From Physcomitrium patens (taxonomy: Eukaryota > Streptophyta > Bryopsida > Funariales > Funariaceae): a stretch of 64,000 nucleotides of DNA. The DNA is taken from contig NC_037254.1 in the NCBI RefSeq assembly GCF_000002425.4, forward strand, positions 19,276,880 to 19,340,879, in the 5' to 3' direction. The position numbers and the translations under genes are program-made. The notes below the pieces were generated by a model. That model was not told where the DNA came from. It was given only the letters and a program-made list of their open reading frames with translations, and searched no databases. Below, piece by piece: positions 11,400-23,569 of this stretch (within the stretch, counting starts at the first letter, position 1; each line of letters starts with the position of its first letter).

Positions 11400-13281
11400 A
11401 CAAGAAGGTTGAATTTGGACTCTTTCATAGAGCTTTGGGTAGAGCTTCACGTGAATCTTCAAGTGAAGCTTCAAATGGATTTTCTACTAGTGACCAAAGT
11501 ATGTACTTTGATCCAAATACTACAAAAATATTTCAAGTATTTTCATTATTTATGCAACAATAATAGAGCAATGATTGCAAAGAGACTTTGGCAACTAAAA
11601 CATTGCAAGCGATGATTAAGAAAAGTTGATCAATTTGATAGAAGGAATATTTCCAAATATTTAAGGTGTTATGAATAGAAAATGGAATTGAATTGTGTTT
11701 TTGAGAAGGAGATGATTCAATTATTTGAGCTTGCTACAATATCAAAGATAAGAGAGCATATAAGGTCTATTATGGGGCAATTTAGAAGTTCATAGGAGGT
11801 ATTTTTCTATGCATTGAAGGATGAGTATTTTTTGGAGGATATTCATTGATTTACCAAGAAATCATTCTTGAAATGGATTGAATAATCTAACAAAAATTTA
11901 TAAGCTACAAAATTATTAAGAAAATTTGAAAGACAATTTTTTTGATTATCAAAAATGGAAAAGTTAACATTGGGATTAAACAAGGTTGAATTGTTTCTTT
12001 GAGTTGCTGATGGAAAATTATAAGAGAAGTTAGAAGTTCTTTTTGAAGACAAAAAAGAAGATGAAGGATTGACAACAAAGTGGAGGGCTATTGAAAATGC
12101 TATTAGTTTGCTTGCGAAAAGAATAAAAAAAAGAAGAGAGGATAGGATTGGTACTCAAAGAGTGATATAAATACTGAAGATTCTAATGCCTACTACATAA
12201 TTGACTATATTTATTGTCCAATGTCCATTGGCTATACCAAAGAAAGAAGATATAACTTGATAAGATTGTATGTGGAATGTAAGATTTTCAAATCAAACTT
12301 CTAAGGCTTGAGAAAAAGATTTCTATAATAAATTCAAAGACTACTTTTAAATAGTGGTATGTGTAAAGATATATTTGGTGTGATGATGATTTTCATTCTT
12401 GAAAAGATTGTGGTGAATTTGATGAGATGATACAAAAAAACAATGTTTATTGAAAAGATGGAAAAATTATATTAAAAGATACTGATAATCTTTTCCAAAC
12501 CAATTTTGATAAAGGAGGTATGAAAGCATTGATTAAGAATTATTTACCAACTCATGGAATCATAGCAATAGAAGGTGCAAGTTATGAAATTAGATTGAAT
12601 AATGATGGCAAACAAAATTTTGTTGAAAATGTTCAACCGAGTGAATATTATTCTTTTGCCATTTTTACAATGCAAAAAGAGAAGATGCTACAAGATACTT
12701 TATTGAGAACTATTATAATAATTTATAGTACTATGGTTTGAGAGGATCCTATAGAAGCTTTGTCAGTAAATGTATATATTATTAAAAGCTAATATGAAGC
12801 TTTAATAGAAGAAAAGAGGAGAGGAAATTTTGATGATACAAGAAAAAGTAATTCTTCTAAGAGGAAAACTTGAGGAGATAAGACTTGTGAAATGGATTCA
12901 CAAGAATTGTCCACAAAAAATACTTTAATAATATTGGAAGAAAAAAATTTAATAGAAGTGCTTGAGAAACGTGTGCTCAATGCTAACGTTGAATTTACAT
13001 TGAAGGAGATTTTAAAAATTTCCAAGAAAGAATTTCATGATGTCATTATTGATAGTATTAAAAAAAAGAGGCAATTAATGGAAGAAGCTGAATTAAGTCA
13101 TTGTATTGATACACGCATATATGAGGATAAAAAAGATGTATTTGGTAATTGTTACAAACAATCAACAAGTGAAGGAAGGAATTGTAATCAAAGAGTAAGT
13201 TTTGATGATCAAAGCAATAAAGATAAAGAGGTTTCAAGTCATTATACTTGGAAGCATTGGACTAGAGCAACTATAGTAGTG
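11400..13281 (+). pseudogene. Element D gag (broken)
   Basis: The order is that of a Ty3 gag. The capsid-like part, 11409 to about 12150, has FDRRNISKYLRCYE, KIREHIRSIMGQF, LKDEYFLEDIH, KKSFLKWIE and LLRKFERQFF. A zinc-knuckle region lies near 12370-12420 (CDDDFHS followed by KDC). A KGGMKALIKNYL block is in 12520-12741. A late domain in 12892-13284 reads VEFTLKEILKISKKEFHDVI. The matching domains are found in F (46035-47818) and partly in E. There are several stops, and the frame changes between the first block and those after 12520. The gene is interrupted at 13281 by the solo K LTR. It is non-functional. Confidence 0.8.
13277..13281 (+). other. Target site duplication, left (TAGTG)
   Basis: TAGTG precedes the K LTR, and AAGTG follows it at 14623-14627. 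Four of five bases agree, as expected for an old 5-bp duplication. Element D's coding sequence resumes in sense on the right side. Confidence 0.6.
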
Positions 13282-14622
13282 TGAGTCATCAGATTGACTT
13301 ACTAGTTGTTTTAGGACAAAAGAATGCATGTAGAGTGCCAAAATTACAATTATTAGGTAAAGATGTGCTTAGAAGATGTTAAATAAAGAAGAATAGTATT
13401 AGTGGAGAAGAAATGGAGTCTTAATAAGTCTTGGAGGTAATTATTTTAGTTGATTTAATATTTTTACTTATTATTGAGGGGTAAGGATTAGTTACTAAAA
13501 TCAATATTTATATTGATCTTATATCTATATGTATTATTTATACAAGAACAATAAATGTTAGTTAGTAGTTAAAAGAAACATGAGAAAGAACCTCATGTCT
13601 TTTTAGTTATTTATATAAAAAGTAGAATTTATAGTAGATTTAAATTGATTCAATTACTATAAAAAATCAATAATATAGGAAATTATATCTTTAAATTTCT
13701 ATTAGTATTATAAAAAAATTATAGGAATTTTTAGAATTTATTTAGAAATTATTTAGAATTTTTAGTAGATTCAAATTGATTTTTATCACTATAAAAAATT
13801 ATCAGTATAGGGAATTATATCTTTAAATGGATATTAGAATTATAGAAATATTATAGGAATTTTTAGAAGTTATTTAGAATTTAGTTAGAATTTTCTATGA
13901 ATTTTTAGGATAATTTTTAAGACCTTGATAAAATTGAGTTTTACAACTTGGGGAGCCATTATGAAGAAATGGAGCAAGGTTTGAAGGCCATGCAATGTTT
14001 CTAGGCTAATTGAGTGTTTTTGAACACTATGGTGAAGTCAAAAATGCAAAAATATTAATTCTACTAGTAGAAAATAGGAGGACCAGCAGCTAGCATTGTC
14101 CTTGTAAGAAGGGAGGTGCATAAGTCCCATATGGATTGTAGCACCTTGGATGTAGGTAGGAAGATAAGACTAAGGCCTCAAGACCTCTTTAGGCAACCCA
14201 TATAAACTACATGTGAGCCTTGGTGAGGTTCGAACCCTTGATCTATTAACAAATTACCCTTGAGGTAAAATATTTTCACTTAACTTTCCATTTGTTACTT
14301 GTTATTTTCAATCCTTCATAACTTACTCATAGTAACTCGGATTTACATGTTTTTTACATCATTAAAAAGATAAAAAAATTAAATTTCTATGAATATACTT
14401 TTTACTTTTATTTTTTACTTTTTACTAGATGAGAATCCAATGAACAGAGTGTGATTCGTTTTATAATGTACAATTGGTTGATTGCACTTATTTCACTTGT
14501 TTTGTGTTATTCTTCTTTAGTTCTTATTGCTTTTTACTTCCACTTCATATCACCCATTACAAGAAACTCTTAATTGAGGCCATCTTGTAATTTGGATTGA
14601 GGGGTGGAATTTTATACTGACA
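13282..14622 (+). repeat. Solo LTR of family K (1341 bp)
   Basis: It begins TGAGTCATCAG and ends TTATACTGACA, so it has TG...CA termini. It aligns with the reverse complement of 58971-60312, the 5' LTR of element I. Shared blocks are AAGTCTTGGAGG near 13425, TCATATCTATATGTATTA, GTAGCACCTTGGATGTAGG followed by AAGATAAGACTAAGGCCTC, GAGCCTTGGTGAGG, and the final CCATCTT-TAATTTGGA. There is no internal coding sequence, so this looks like a solo LTR left by LTR-LTR recombination. It interrupts element D between gag and protease. A motif GGTTCGAACCC at 14227-14237 equals the RNA polymerase III B-box consensus. Confidence 0.85.
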
Positions 14623-15190
14623 AGTGGTATTAGTGAAGATTGGACATATGGATGAGTTAATTGTTATTTTAATTGACCATGGTTTAGAGATAAATCTTAT
14701 ATCTAAGGGTCTTTACATGAAGCAAAGGTGGCCAATTGATATGGAGCATGGATGGATAATATGAGCAGCCAATAATACACGAGGTGAATTATATGGTACT
14801 TATCCAAATATAAAAATTCAAATTAGTGATGTTGCAATGGAGCAAAATTTTTTTGTTCAAGATGTAACATCTTATCCTCTTATTTTGGGACAACCATATA
14901 CTATTGTAACTCAGATAGAAACAAAGGTACTTGAAGATGGTTCAACTTATGCATAAGTTTATAATGACGATAGAAAGAAGGCTATATAGTTTTTGACTAT
15001 GCTTCCAAATCATGAGTGGAATCAATACAAATTGAGAAAAAATCTATTGCCAAGGATTATTTAAGAATTCAAGGATTTTTTGGAAGTACTACTATAAAGC
15101 AATATTATAAAAGTATAAAAAGTGAGATATTCTCATAAGATATAGGTACTTTTGATAGAAGATTTATTGATATTTTTAAAAATAGAAGTA
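14623..15190 (+). pseudogene. Element D protease region
   Basis: Right after the K LTR the sense resumes with VLVKIGHMDELIVILIDHG, then EINLISKGLYMKQRWPI. LIDHG is the active-site block of a retropepsin-like aspartic protease, in which this lineage has D-H-G where retropepsins usually have D-S/T-G. Downstream are AANNTRGELYG, FFVQDVTSYPLILGQPY and SNIIKV-type linker sequence. Stops are present. The same block is found in F at about 45780-45900 on the minus strand. The protease cuts the gag-pol polyprotein in intact elements. Confidence 0.75.
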
Positions 15191-15192
15191 TC

Positions 15193-15640
15193 ATGTATAA
15201 GAAGATTGAAGACTTAAAAAAGAAAGAAAGAAAGAAATTGTGTACTATTGAAAAACAATTGTGTGGATTAAGAATATTAGAAGATAATAAAAAGATTATT
15301 GGTATTTATGAAAAAAATGGATTAAAAGATCTTTTAGAATTTATTGCATCTATTGGATTAGATAACAATGATAAAGTTATATTAATTCATTCAAGAAAGT
15401 TTATGATATGATTGAATCTTTTCAAGCACTAGAAGTTATGGTTGAGACAAAATATAAGATAATAGATAAGAAGATGAAACCTATTACTGAATCTTTGCTT
15501 AAAGATTCTAAAGAAGAATTGGAGGAAGCATAAAAAAAAAAAGAGCTCAAAAGATCTAAGGTATATTAGGCATAAGTTCACTAAAGAGACTTTTGAGGAA
15601 TTGAAGATTGGTTCTAATGGTTCTTTGTTACTTGAAGAAA
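15193..15640 (+). pseudogene. Element D protease-RT linker
   Basis: 15193-15411 is stop-free and encodes a charged, helix-prone segment: MYKKIEDLKKKERKKL, then a VLIHSRK-like end and a MVETKYKIIDKKMKPI block. It matches F (45002-45283 and upstream, minus strand) closely. I know no function for this segment; by position it is a spacer of the polyprotein. Confidence 0.6.
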
Positions 15641-16400
15641 TTGTTTACTTCAAAGAGATGTTAGCAAAATAAGGTAAATCATTTGCCTTTGAATCTCATA
15701 AAATTGGATATGTGGATTTAAATATTATATCACATATAGTTATTTTTACTATACCACATATACCTTGGAATTTAAGGCCAATTCTAGTGCCAAGGATACA
15801 TTTACCAAGCTTGGTGGAATTATTAAAAGAGAAGATAAAGATGAAGATTTTGGAGCATATTTTGTACTTTAATATCTTAGGCATTTATTTAAGATATGCA
15901 ACTAGTGAATGTGATGACTATCAAAAATATATGAATTGGACCAATAGTAGATGAATTTAATGAAGCATTTACAAGAAGGACAATCTATTTAATAGATGAT
16001 TTGTATTTGGGCTATGATCAATTTCAACTTGCAAAAGAGAGTAGAGATATGAAAATAATGAGAATGCTAATTGGGCTAGTTAGAATGTGTGCTCTTCTTC
16101 AAGGTACAACTAACTCAGTTACGCATATGTGAATGGGATGAAGAAGGTATTGAGAGATTTTATTCATAAAAAGATTATACTTTTTTTAGATAATATTCCT
16201 ATAAAAAGGTATAAAAAAGAAAAAAAAGATAAAACTTTAGATAAATAGAGGTGTCGTAAGTATATTACTAATCATATATAAGATTGTAAAAAAATATTGA
16301 CTCGACTTGAAGAAGTTCATCTTACATTATCGAATGCAAAATCTACATTTGGCATACAAGAAGTTGTGATTATTAGACATGTATGGATTTTATAGAAAAA
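15641..16400 (+). pseudogene. Element D reverse transcriptase (broken)
   Basis: Recognisable RT blocks in order: GKSFAFESHKIG and IPHIPWNLRPILVPR (15712-15954), PIVDEFNEAFTRRTIYLIDD followed by LYLGYDQFQLAKESRD (about 15930-16040), LVRMCALLQGTTNSV (about 16075-16130), and FLDNIPIKR (about 16180-16210). The last is the catalytic YxDD box with its second Asp changed to Asn. The fingers are shortened by a deletion near 15860-15930. Then comes the RLEEVHLTLS thumb block. Together with the stops this copy cannot be active. Confidence 0.8.
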
Positions 16401-16800
16401 AATGAGATCTAGTCAAGGTTGATGGAATTAAAAGAATAAAAAAAGATTTTTTAGGTGCTTGTGTATTTTATCATATATTCACAAGTAAAAAGGGAATTAT
16501 GGAGAATTATTTCAACTATGGAAGCTAAAAAAGATTATTTAATTGAAACAATGGTAGTAATTAAAATAAATTATTTTCCTTTATTTAGAATAAAAACTAA
16601 TTATATAACATCAGATATTATGATATTAAGATAAATTGCTTATATTAAATTATTAAATCTAGAATTTAGGCATGTTGTAGGAAAAGAAAATTTGGTAGAA
16701 GATATGTTAACTTAAGTAATATATGATAAAGAAGATGAAATGATTGAAGATATTGATGATGTAGGTATAAAATTTTATTTGATTGTATAATTCAACAAAG
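16401..16800 (+). pseudogene. Element D RNase H remnant
   Basis: After the thumb, the translation has a RTNYITSDIMILRQIAYIKL stretch and then FRHVVGKENLVEDMLTQ, the usual end block of a Ty3 RNase H. The acidic catalytic part is too mutated to place residue by residue. In intact elements RNase H removes the RNA strand of the RNA-DNA hybrid. Confidence 0.6.
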
Positions 16801-16929
16801 AAGATAAGCTATTTTATGAAGAAAATTATAAAAAAGAGTTATTAGATATTGGAGATTATTTGAGCACATTAATCAAGTGTATTAATTGGTTAGTTGAAAA
16901 ATTTAAACAAATAGAAAAAAAACATATAG

Positions 16930-18265
16930 GTTCATATTACAAAAAATATTTCTATGGAAGAGGCCAAAATCAAATATTGAGATACCATGATAAGTAGTAG
17001 GTATCAAGGAAGATCAACAAAGATTACTCAAGGAATTTCATGATAGTCTATGGATGGGGCATAGAGGAATTTGAGCTACTTTTGCTAAATTGAAGGAATA
17101 ATATTGATAGAAGAATATATATCAAGATGTAGCTTCATTTGTAGAATCTTGTATAACTTGTCAGATGTATTCATATATACAACATGAAGATGGTTTATAT
17201 CCAACATATATTTTGGCTATTCATTTTAAATGGATTGTGGATTTGATTATTATATCAATAAAATTATAGAAAATGAAATATTTAGTTTTGGCTTGTGAAG
17301 ATTTATCAAACCAAGTAGAAGGCAAAGTACTAAGAATAAAGTCTATAGAAGAAATTTGTAGGTTTTTACTTGAGGATGTTATTTGTTGCTATGGATGTGT
17401 GGAAAAGATCACTACAGATCAAAGAGAATTGGATGCTTATGAAGCTCATGATTTTTTTAAGAGATCTGGGATCAAATTATCATTAACTACTGCTTATAAT
17501 CAAGAGGAGAATGCAAAGAGTGAATGTAGACATCCACCAATTATAAAAGCCTTGGTTAAAGCTTACAATTGAAAAGTGAAAGAATGGCCTCAACTTTTAG
17601 CTTATGCATTATGGGCTGATTGAATAACACATGGTTCAGTCATAGGATATATGCTGATAGAACTTATGATACGTCAAAAATCAATTATGCCAATTAAAGA
17701 ACATGTGCAAACTTTGAATATGCTACCACATGAAGATAGATTGATAAAGAAGGAATTTTTGGCTATTAGAATTTGATAACTTAAATAAAGATTGAAAGAT
17801 ATGGAACTAATATTAAAAAAGTTACAAAAGGTAAGATTAAGAAATAAGACTCAATTTGATAAGTAACATTGATTAAGGCCTAGAGTAATTGAAGAACATG
17901 ATTAGGTACTTATTTATGATAGTAGCTTGGATAACTAACATAATACTTTACGAAAGTTTTTTTAAGATTGATTTGGATCATATGTGGTAGTAACAGTTCA
18001 TGATGATGTGATATATTTATTAAGAGAGTTGGATGGTATGAGATTCAACATACCTATTGTTGAGAAGCAAGTAAAGATTTTTAAAAGATAAGATAGAGAA
18101 ATTAATGTAAAGGATCATACTGAAGAAATCAATATTTTTGAAGAAGATAATTACTTTGAAATGGATAGTTAAAATAATATTGAAGGATTTGATGCAGAAA
18201 ATAAAGAGATGGTAGGATGCCAATGATGATATATGGTTCATTTGGCACATGTTGGAAGATGAACA
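16930..18265 (+). pseudogene. Element D integrase (broken)
   Basis: The HHCC zinc finger is well kept: EFHDSLWMGHRGIWATFAKL then CITCQ (about 17030-17170). In the catalytic core, 17273-17572 is stop-free and carries TTDQRELDAYEAHDFF around the second Asp and LTTAYNQEENAKSE around the Glu. A C-terminal region follows (PIKEHVQTLNML, LRNKTQFDK, GSYVVVTV), then an acidic tail INIFEEDNYFEMD close to the LTR. A few stops and shifts break it. F carries the same parts on the minus strand (41878-43150). Confidence 0.8.
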
Positions 18266-18269
18266 AGTT

Positions 18270-18282
18270 AAGAAGAGATAGA
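18270..18282 (+). promoter_or_regulatory. Polypurine tract of element D
   Basis: AAGAAGAGATAGA lies directly before the 3' LTR start TGTCGTGATG. Composition and position fit a plus-strand primer. Confidence 0.7.
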
Positions 18283-19142
18283 TGTCGTGATGTAATATGA
18301 CTATATAGTAAAAATATAATCAAAATTAAAATTTTAATTAAATATCTAATTATCTTGGTTCAATTATAATTCAAGATATTTAAATATGGTTTTTATAAAA
18401 GCCTCTTAGTTTATTTTCTTATCTTAATAGTTAATAGGTTAGAGGTTAGTTAAAAATTTTACCTTCTAGACTATAGAGACTCTTTTACTATTTTAAAAAG
18501 ACCATAAATTGATAAAATTAGATTAAAAGAAATAAATAATTAACATGGTTGATACTAGGATTAAATTTAAGGTAGGATTGGACTAAAAATTCCTTAAAAT
18601 AGGTTAGATTGATACTTGAGGATTGATCATTTGTAAGACATGATCAAAATTAGACCTCTAATAATTAAAATAGCTATCTAGAATAATTTAGGATTTCAAT
18701 TTGAAGATTAGAGATTAGGATTTGAGAGCTAAAATAGAGCTTGTTTCAAAGACGTAAGGCTTGTTTTGATAGGTTTTATTAAAAATTAGCAATTATTATT
18801 CAAAGTTAGAATTTGTATTAGCAACTTGAGATTTATGCAATACAATTAGAGCTAGCACTCTCAGCTAGTTTATAAAATTAATATCACATCTATAATTCAA
18901 AATTTTGATAGTGCTTAGTTAATTAGATGAGCTAAGTGTATGTAAAATTTTGTAATAATCTAAAAGTGCAATTGAGAGATATCTAGGTTTTGATACAAGA
19001 AGGTATCAAAAGTTGGTAGTTTGAAGTGGGTAGGATTTCTATCATATTTGAAGATCTATTAGTCGGATCAAGGTAAAATTTGGCATGGTCTTAGAAGGCT
19101 TGCAGGTTAAGCTACATAAAATTTTTGAGTTGAAGTTAATAT
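18283..19142 (+). repeat. 3' LTR of element D, part 1
   Basis: It aligns base by base with 9991-10835 of the 5' LTR and stops at GAAGTTAAT, where copia element J begins. The rest of the LTR resumes at 24399. Confidence 0.85.
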
Positions 19143-19472
19143 TGAAGAAACACAATAAGAAAGACACAAGTAAGTAGAAATTAGGAAGGTTAGACATAAG
19201 AGAAGTGTGGAATGAGATACCTCTCACTTCCAATATCCTTTACTTATAGGTAGAGTTTACATCTATTATGGCTCAACTTCATTGTCATTCATCTTTACTT
19301 CATCCAATTAAATCTTAGATTCCACTTTACTTAGCCACAACTTCAAATCTTAGCCGCCACTATAAACTCTAGCTACCACCTTGGTAACTTTTTTATTATC
19401 TTTTGGTGTCCTTTAACCATTAGCAACTTAATTTAGATAATATATTTTATTTTTTCAAAATTTACTTTATCA
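19143..19472 (-). repeat. 3' LTR of copia J (330 bp)
   Basis: The plus strand starts TGAAGAAACACAATAAG and ends TTTACTTTATCA. It pairs with 24053-24398 over blocks such as AGAGAAGTGTGGAATGAGAT and TTATTATCTTTTGGTGTC. It is 16 bases shorter than the 5' copy because of small indels. The minus-strand purine tract GCAAAATAGAAG lies just inside it at 19473-19484. Confidence 0.85.
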
Positions 19473-19559
19473 CTTCTATTTTGCTATTAGTTAAAGGCTG
19501 CTAAACCTAATGTAGTTGTCAATTTGTAATATCTATCCTTCAACAATGCTTTTGTAAGC

Positions 19560-20250
19560 AAATCAGCAAGCATGTCTTCTATTATACAATACTTCATGTC
19601 AATCACTTCCATTTCAATCTTTTCTTATATGAAGTGATGTTGAATGTCAATATGCTTTATCCTTGAATGATACTTTGGATTCTTTGTAAAAGTAAGGCAT
19701 CTTTGATTGTTACACTTTATTGGAGTTGCTTCGAATTGTATAAGTCCAATCTCTTCTAAAACTTGACTTAACCATATTGCCTCTATTGCACTATGACTTG
19801 CTGCCATGTTCTCCACCTCCATTGTAGACTTTGCAATTATTGGTTATCTCTTGCAATTCCATGAAATTGCTCCCACTCTAATAAAAAATACATATTTTGT
19901 TGTTGACTCTCTATCATTTGCATCTCAAGCCCAATCCACATCACAATAATCATGCAATGTAATATTATCACCTCGAATTTGAAATTTAAAGTATCTTTTA
20001 AGTACTTGAAGATCTTCTTAATGGTTTTCCAATAGATTGGTGCAGCCTTTGATATGTATTGACTCACAGTACTCACCGCATATGCAAGATCCATCCTTAT
20101 GCCAACTATTGCATACATAAGTGAGTCTACTACTATCTTACATGGAACATCTTTCATTTCATCTTCAACTTCAGCAAACTCCTCATCCATGAACTTTATC
20201 AACTTCATATCAACTTCCATTGGTGTTTCAATAGACTTATATTCCTCCAT
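19560..20250 (-). pseudogene. Copia J RNase H and RT end
   Basis: 19837-20250 holds the end of the copia RT: SIETPMEVDMKL, SLMYAIVGIRMDLAYAVSTV and KAAPIYWKTIKKIFKYLKDT. 19625-19822, in another frame, holds RNase H: MEVENMAASHSAIEAIWLSQ followed by NPKYHSRIKHIDIQHHFI, which is the strongly conserved end block of plant copia RNase H. Then comes a LADLLTKAL block near 19560. A frameshift separates the two pieces near 19830. Confidence 0.85.
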
Positions 20251-20256
20251 ATTGAA

Positions 20257-20990
20257 TCATTTCAATTCTTCTTCAATATACTTTTTTAGGCTCAATGTAA
20301 TGATCTTATTAGCTCGATCATTTACAAACTCCACTCCTAAGCAATAGTGGAGCTCTCTCAAATCATTCATTTCAAATTCTTTTGCTAACTTTGCCTTCAA
20401 CCAATCTATCTTTTGTAAAGTGTTGGTAAAGATGATTAAATCATCAACATAAAGAATAACAATCAGCAAGAAGACTTTTCATTGCATCACATACATAAAA
20501 TGATTAGCATTACTTTTCACAAATCTCTCATTTATAAAGAATGTATCAATGTATTGGTACCATATCTTTAGTGATTGCTTGAGCCTATACAAAGATTTCT
20601 TCAACTTACAAACAAGGTGTTACTTGTCTTCTTCAACAAATCCTTGAAGTTGATCTATGTAGATGTCTTTTTTCAACTCTCTATTCAAGAAAGTAGTCTT
20701 CACATTTATTTGATGAATCTCTAAGTCTATTACTGCCCTAATTATTACAATGGTTTTAATAATGGTGAATTTGGCCACGGGAGCAAATGTCTCATTGAAA
20801 TCAATACCAACAATTTGTGAGTAGCCTTTGGCAACTAATCTTACTTTATATATCACAACATTATCCATTGCATCCCTGTTTGTTCTAAACACCCACTTAC
20901 AATCAATTGAAGCTTGATTTAGTAGAAGTTGAGTCAATTCTCATGTTCCATTATCCATGAATAATTGATACTCTTCTTCTATGGCTTTTT
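20257..20990 (-). pseudogene. Copia J reverse transcriptase (broken)
   Basis: 20620-20937 has KWVFRTNRDAM, VRLVAKGYSQIVGIDFNETF and then HQINVKTTFLN. The first catalytic Asp of that last block is here Asn (codon AAT, plus positions 20704-20706), a G-to-A change. 20257-20469 has the YVDD catalytic box intact (about 20440-20451) followed by DLIIFTN, LRELHYCLGVEF and KKYIEEEL. Both pieces are in the same frame with stops between them. The loss of the first Asp alone would stop polymerisation. Confidence 0.9.
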
Positions 20991-21164
20991 CCTACTTCAA
21001 AGCATTTGTGGACTTCAATTCATCATACAAACTCAACGGATCAGAAGAAGTGTAACATTAGCATATTCTTTACTTACTTAAGAAAAGATGTGATTCTTCC
21101 ACCATTCGCCAAGTTGTTTTCTATCTCTCAAAGGATATCTCCTTTTACTTAAAGAAGACTCAAC

Positions 21165-22300
21165 TTATTGCATTATATGGTCTTTTTCAACCATCTTTTC
21201 TTTTATAGATAGTCTTTTCTCATTCAAAGATTGATAATCTTCATCACCATCATGATCAACATCTTCATACTCTTCATTGCTAGTCTTAACATTTTTAAAA
21301 GCCTTGTTTTCCACCTTCTTTGCTTCTTCATTTTCATTTCTACCTTTACAACCATCATTGTCTTTGTTTTCTTTTTTCTTTACTAAATTTAAAGATATGT
21401 CCACAAATATACTATTACTCCCACTTAAACACATTTTTAAGTGCTCATAAGTACTCTTGTGCTCCAAAAATTCAACATTACGGCTTTTAATGATCTTTTT
21501 GGTCTCCAAACACCTGAGCCTATAAGCCTTTGTATCTTCACAATATCCAACAAACATACATTTTGTACCTTTTGCATAAAATTTTGATCTCATACAATCT
21601 GATATTTTTGCATATGCTATGCATCTAAAGGTCTTTATGTCGAAAATACAAGGTTTTCTTCCACTTCAAGCTTCTTCTGGAGTCATTAATATGAATATAC
21701 TTGTAAGACACCTATTTTCTGTGTACACTATATTTACCATTGCTTTTGTCTAAAACTCATGTCTAAGGTGTTGGATATGAAGCATACTCTTTGCCATCTC
21801 TACAATAGTTTGATTTACTCTTTCAACAACTCCATTTTTTTGTGGAGTGTAAGGAGTAGAGGTTTATCTTGTAATACTATGCACCTTTAAGAAATCATTG
21901 AATTGCTTTGACATATATTCAATTCCATTGTATATACATAGTATCTTGATTTTGCACTTACATTGCTTCTTCACAAGTACCTTAAACTCCTTAAACCTTA
22001 TGAAATATTCATTCTTTGCTTTGAGGATGAAAATCCACACCTTCCTTGAAAAATTATCAATGAATGTGACAAAGTACTTGCAATTCCTATTGATGGCATC
22101 TTCATAGGTCCACAAATATTAGAATTGATTATGTCCAATAATTTAGTTGCACGTATTATAACTCCACTTGAAAATGTAGCCCTTTATTGTTTGCCTTGAA
22201 TATAACCTTCACAAGTAAATGTCATAGCATTGTGGCTTATATGACAAAGATCTAAGCCATTTATTATGAATTGGAGCTCTTTCATGCTCTTGGCATTCAA
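21165..22300 (-). pseudogene. Copia J integrase (broken)
   Basis: In minus-strand order: a CHISHNAMTFTCEGYIQGK zinc-binding region near 22200-22260; the core in 21864-22115 with KYFVTFIDNFSRKVWIFILK and FKEFKVLVKKQ; a VVERVNQTIVEMAKSML block around 21770-21840 with the catalytic Glu; and 21165-21593 with KCMFVGYCEDTKAYRLRC, followed by an acidic linker to RT. A stop after HSITR and at least one shift break it. The order integrase before RT marks the element as copia, not gypsy. Confidence 0.85.
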
Positions 22301-22318
22301 ATGACCAAGGCATCAATG

Positions 22319-22760
22319 TCAAATATCAAACTTATCTTGATCTTGAGGATATTCAGCAAATGCCACTACTTCAACTCTATTCACCTTCTTATACTTGATG
22401 AAGTAGAAGTTGGCATCTCTAAAGCCCTTTGCAACATCATCTCTTTTCAATGTCTTCACAAAACATCCATGCTTATCAAATTGTGCTTTACAACCATGTG
22501 AAAGAAGTTTACTCACCAAAAAGAGGTTTTTCTTCATCTTTGGTACATGTAAGACGTCCTTCAATCTGATCTTCTTAGTTTGGCCTTTCACAACAATTTC
22601 TACTACAATAGAACCTATTTCAATAGCTTGTACTAAGTCATTGTCTTCCATGAGTATATTTGTTGATGAAATTACTTCATAAGTGTCAAATAAACACTTA
22701 TATGGAGTCATGTGCTTGGTGGCACCCAAATCAACAATCTACTTGGACATGGTAGTGATA
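22319..22760 (-). pseudogene. Copia J protease
   Basis: The active-site block reads VDLGATKHMTPYKCLFD (about 22700-22755); the usual Ser/Thr of D-S/T-G-A is Leu here. Next come VEIVVKGQTKKIRLKDVLHV and MKKNLFLVSKLL, typical of the copia protease and its junction with the pre-integrase region. 22319-22729 is stop-free and in the same frame as gag. Confidence 0.8.
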
Positions 22761-22798
22761 GAAGTACCTTCACATGCCATGAATGCATAATCATCACC

Positions 22799-23569
22799 TC
22801 AATATTCATCACAAGCATTGTTTGCACTTTCTCTATCTTTTTTCCTAGCTTTGTAGCAATTTCTAGCAAAATGACTTGATTTTCTACAAATGAAGTAAGT
22901 TCTTACATTGCGACATTGGTTAGAATAACTTTCGTTGCTTTGTCTTGAAAAGAAAGCCGAATCTTCACTTTGAGACTTTTTTTCTTTCTTCTTGGTTACT
23001 TCATGAGTAAGTCTTGGCATCACATAATCCATTGTGAGCTCTTTTATTTTGATGGACTCCAATGCCAAAATAACGTAGTTGTAGGACCCGAGAAGGCTCA
23101 TAAGCAAGGTCATGACAATATCACTCTCTTCTTAAGGCTTGTCAATAATTGTAAGTTGATTAGTAAGGGCCTTTACCTTATTGATATGAGCCATGAAGAC
23201 ATCACCTTCTTCCATCTTCCAAGTAAAGAATTTCTTCCTTGCGAAGATGATATTGGATAAGTTTTTGCTCTCATATATGTTGCAAAGGATCTTCTATGCT
23301 TCTATTGGTCTTTTATAAGAGATGATGTGAGAAAAATTAGTTTCATTCAAATTAGTGGCAATTATGCCAAAATCTTTCTTTTCATGTCTTGTAAAATCAT
23401 TCCTCTTCTGAGGATCAACATGCATACTTGGAGCCTCTTCACTTTCATCTAAAATGTTCCAAAGGTCCAAAGATGCCAACAAAAATTCTATTTTTATCTT
23501 CCAATGGTAGAAATTTTTACCTTTAAACTTTTCAATCACTCTCAAACCTTCATCCTTACTAAAAGCCAT
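22799..23569 (-). pseudogene. Copia J gag
   Basis: The likely start is the Met at 23569 (MAFSKDEGLRVIEKFKGKNF). The UBN2-type gag continues with YHWKIKIEFLLASLDLWNIL and FGIIATNLNETN. A break follows, then 22799-23113 has MTLLMSLLGSYNYVILAL and VMPRLTHEVTKKK. The zinc knuckle reads YFICRKSSHFARNC, its first Cys now Tyr. Stops lie between the pieces. Confidence 0.85.

Noticed and set aside
11208-11474. 88-codon minus-strand frame
   Set aside because: It spans the end of the D 5' LTR and the start of gag on the other strand and has no family pattern.
20099-23260. Plus-strand open frames across copia J
   Set aside because: They are antisense shadows of the minus-strand copia RT, protease and gag.
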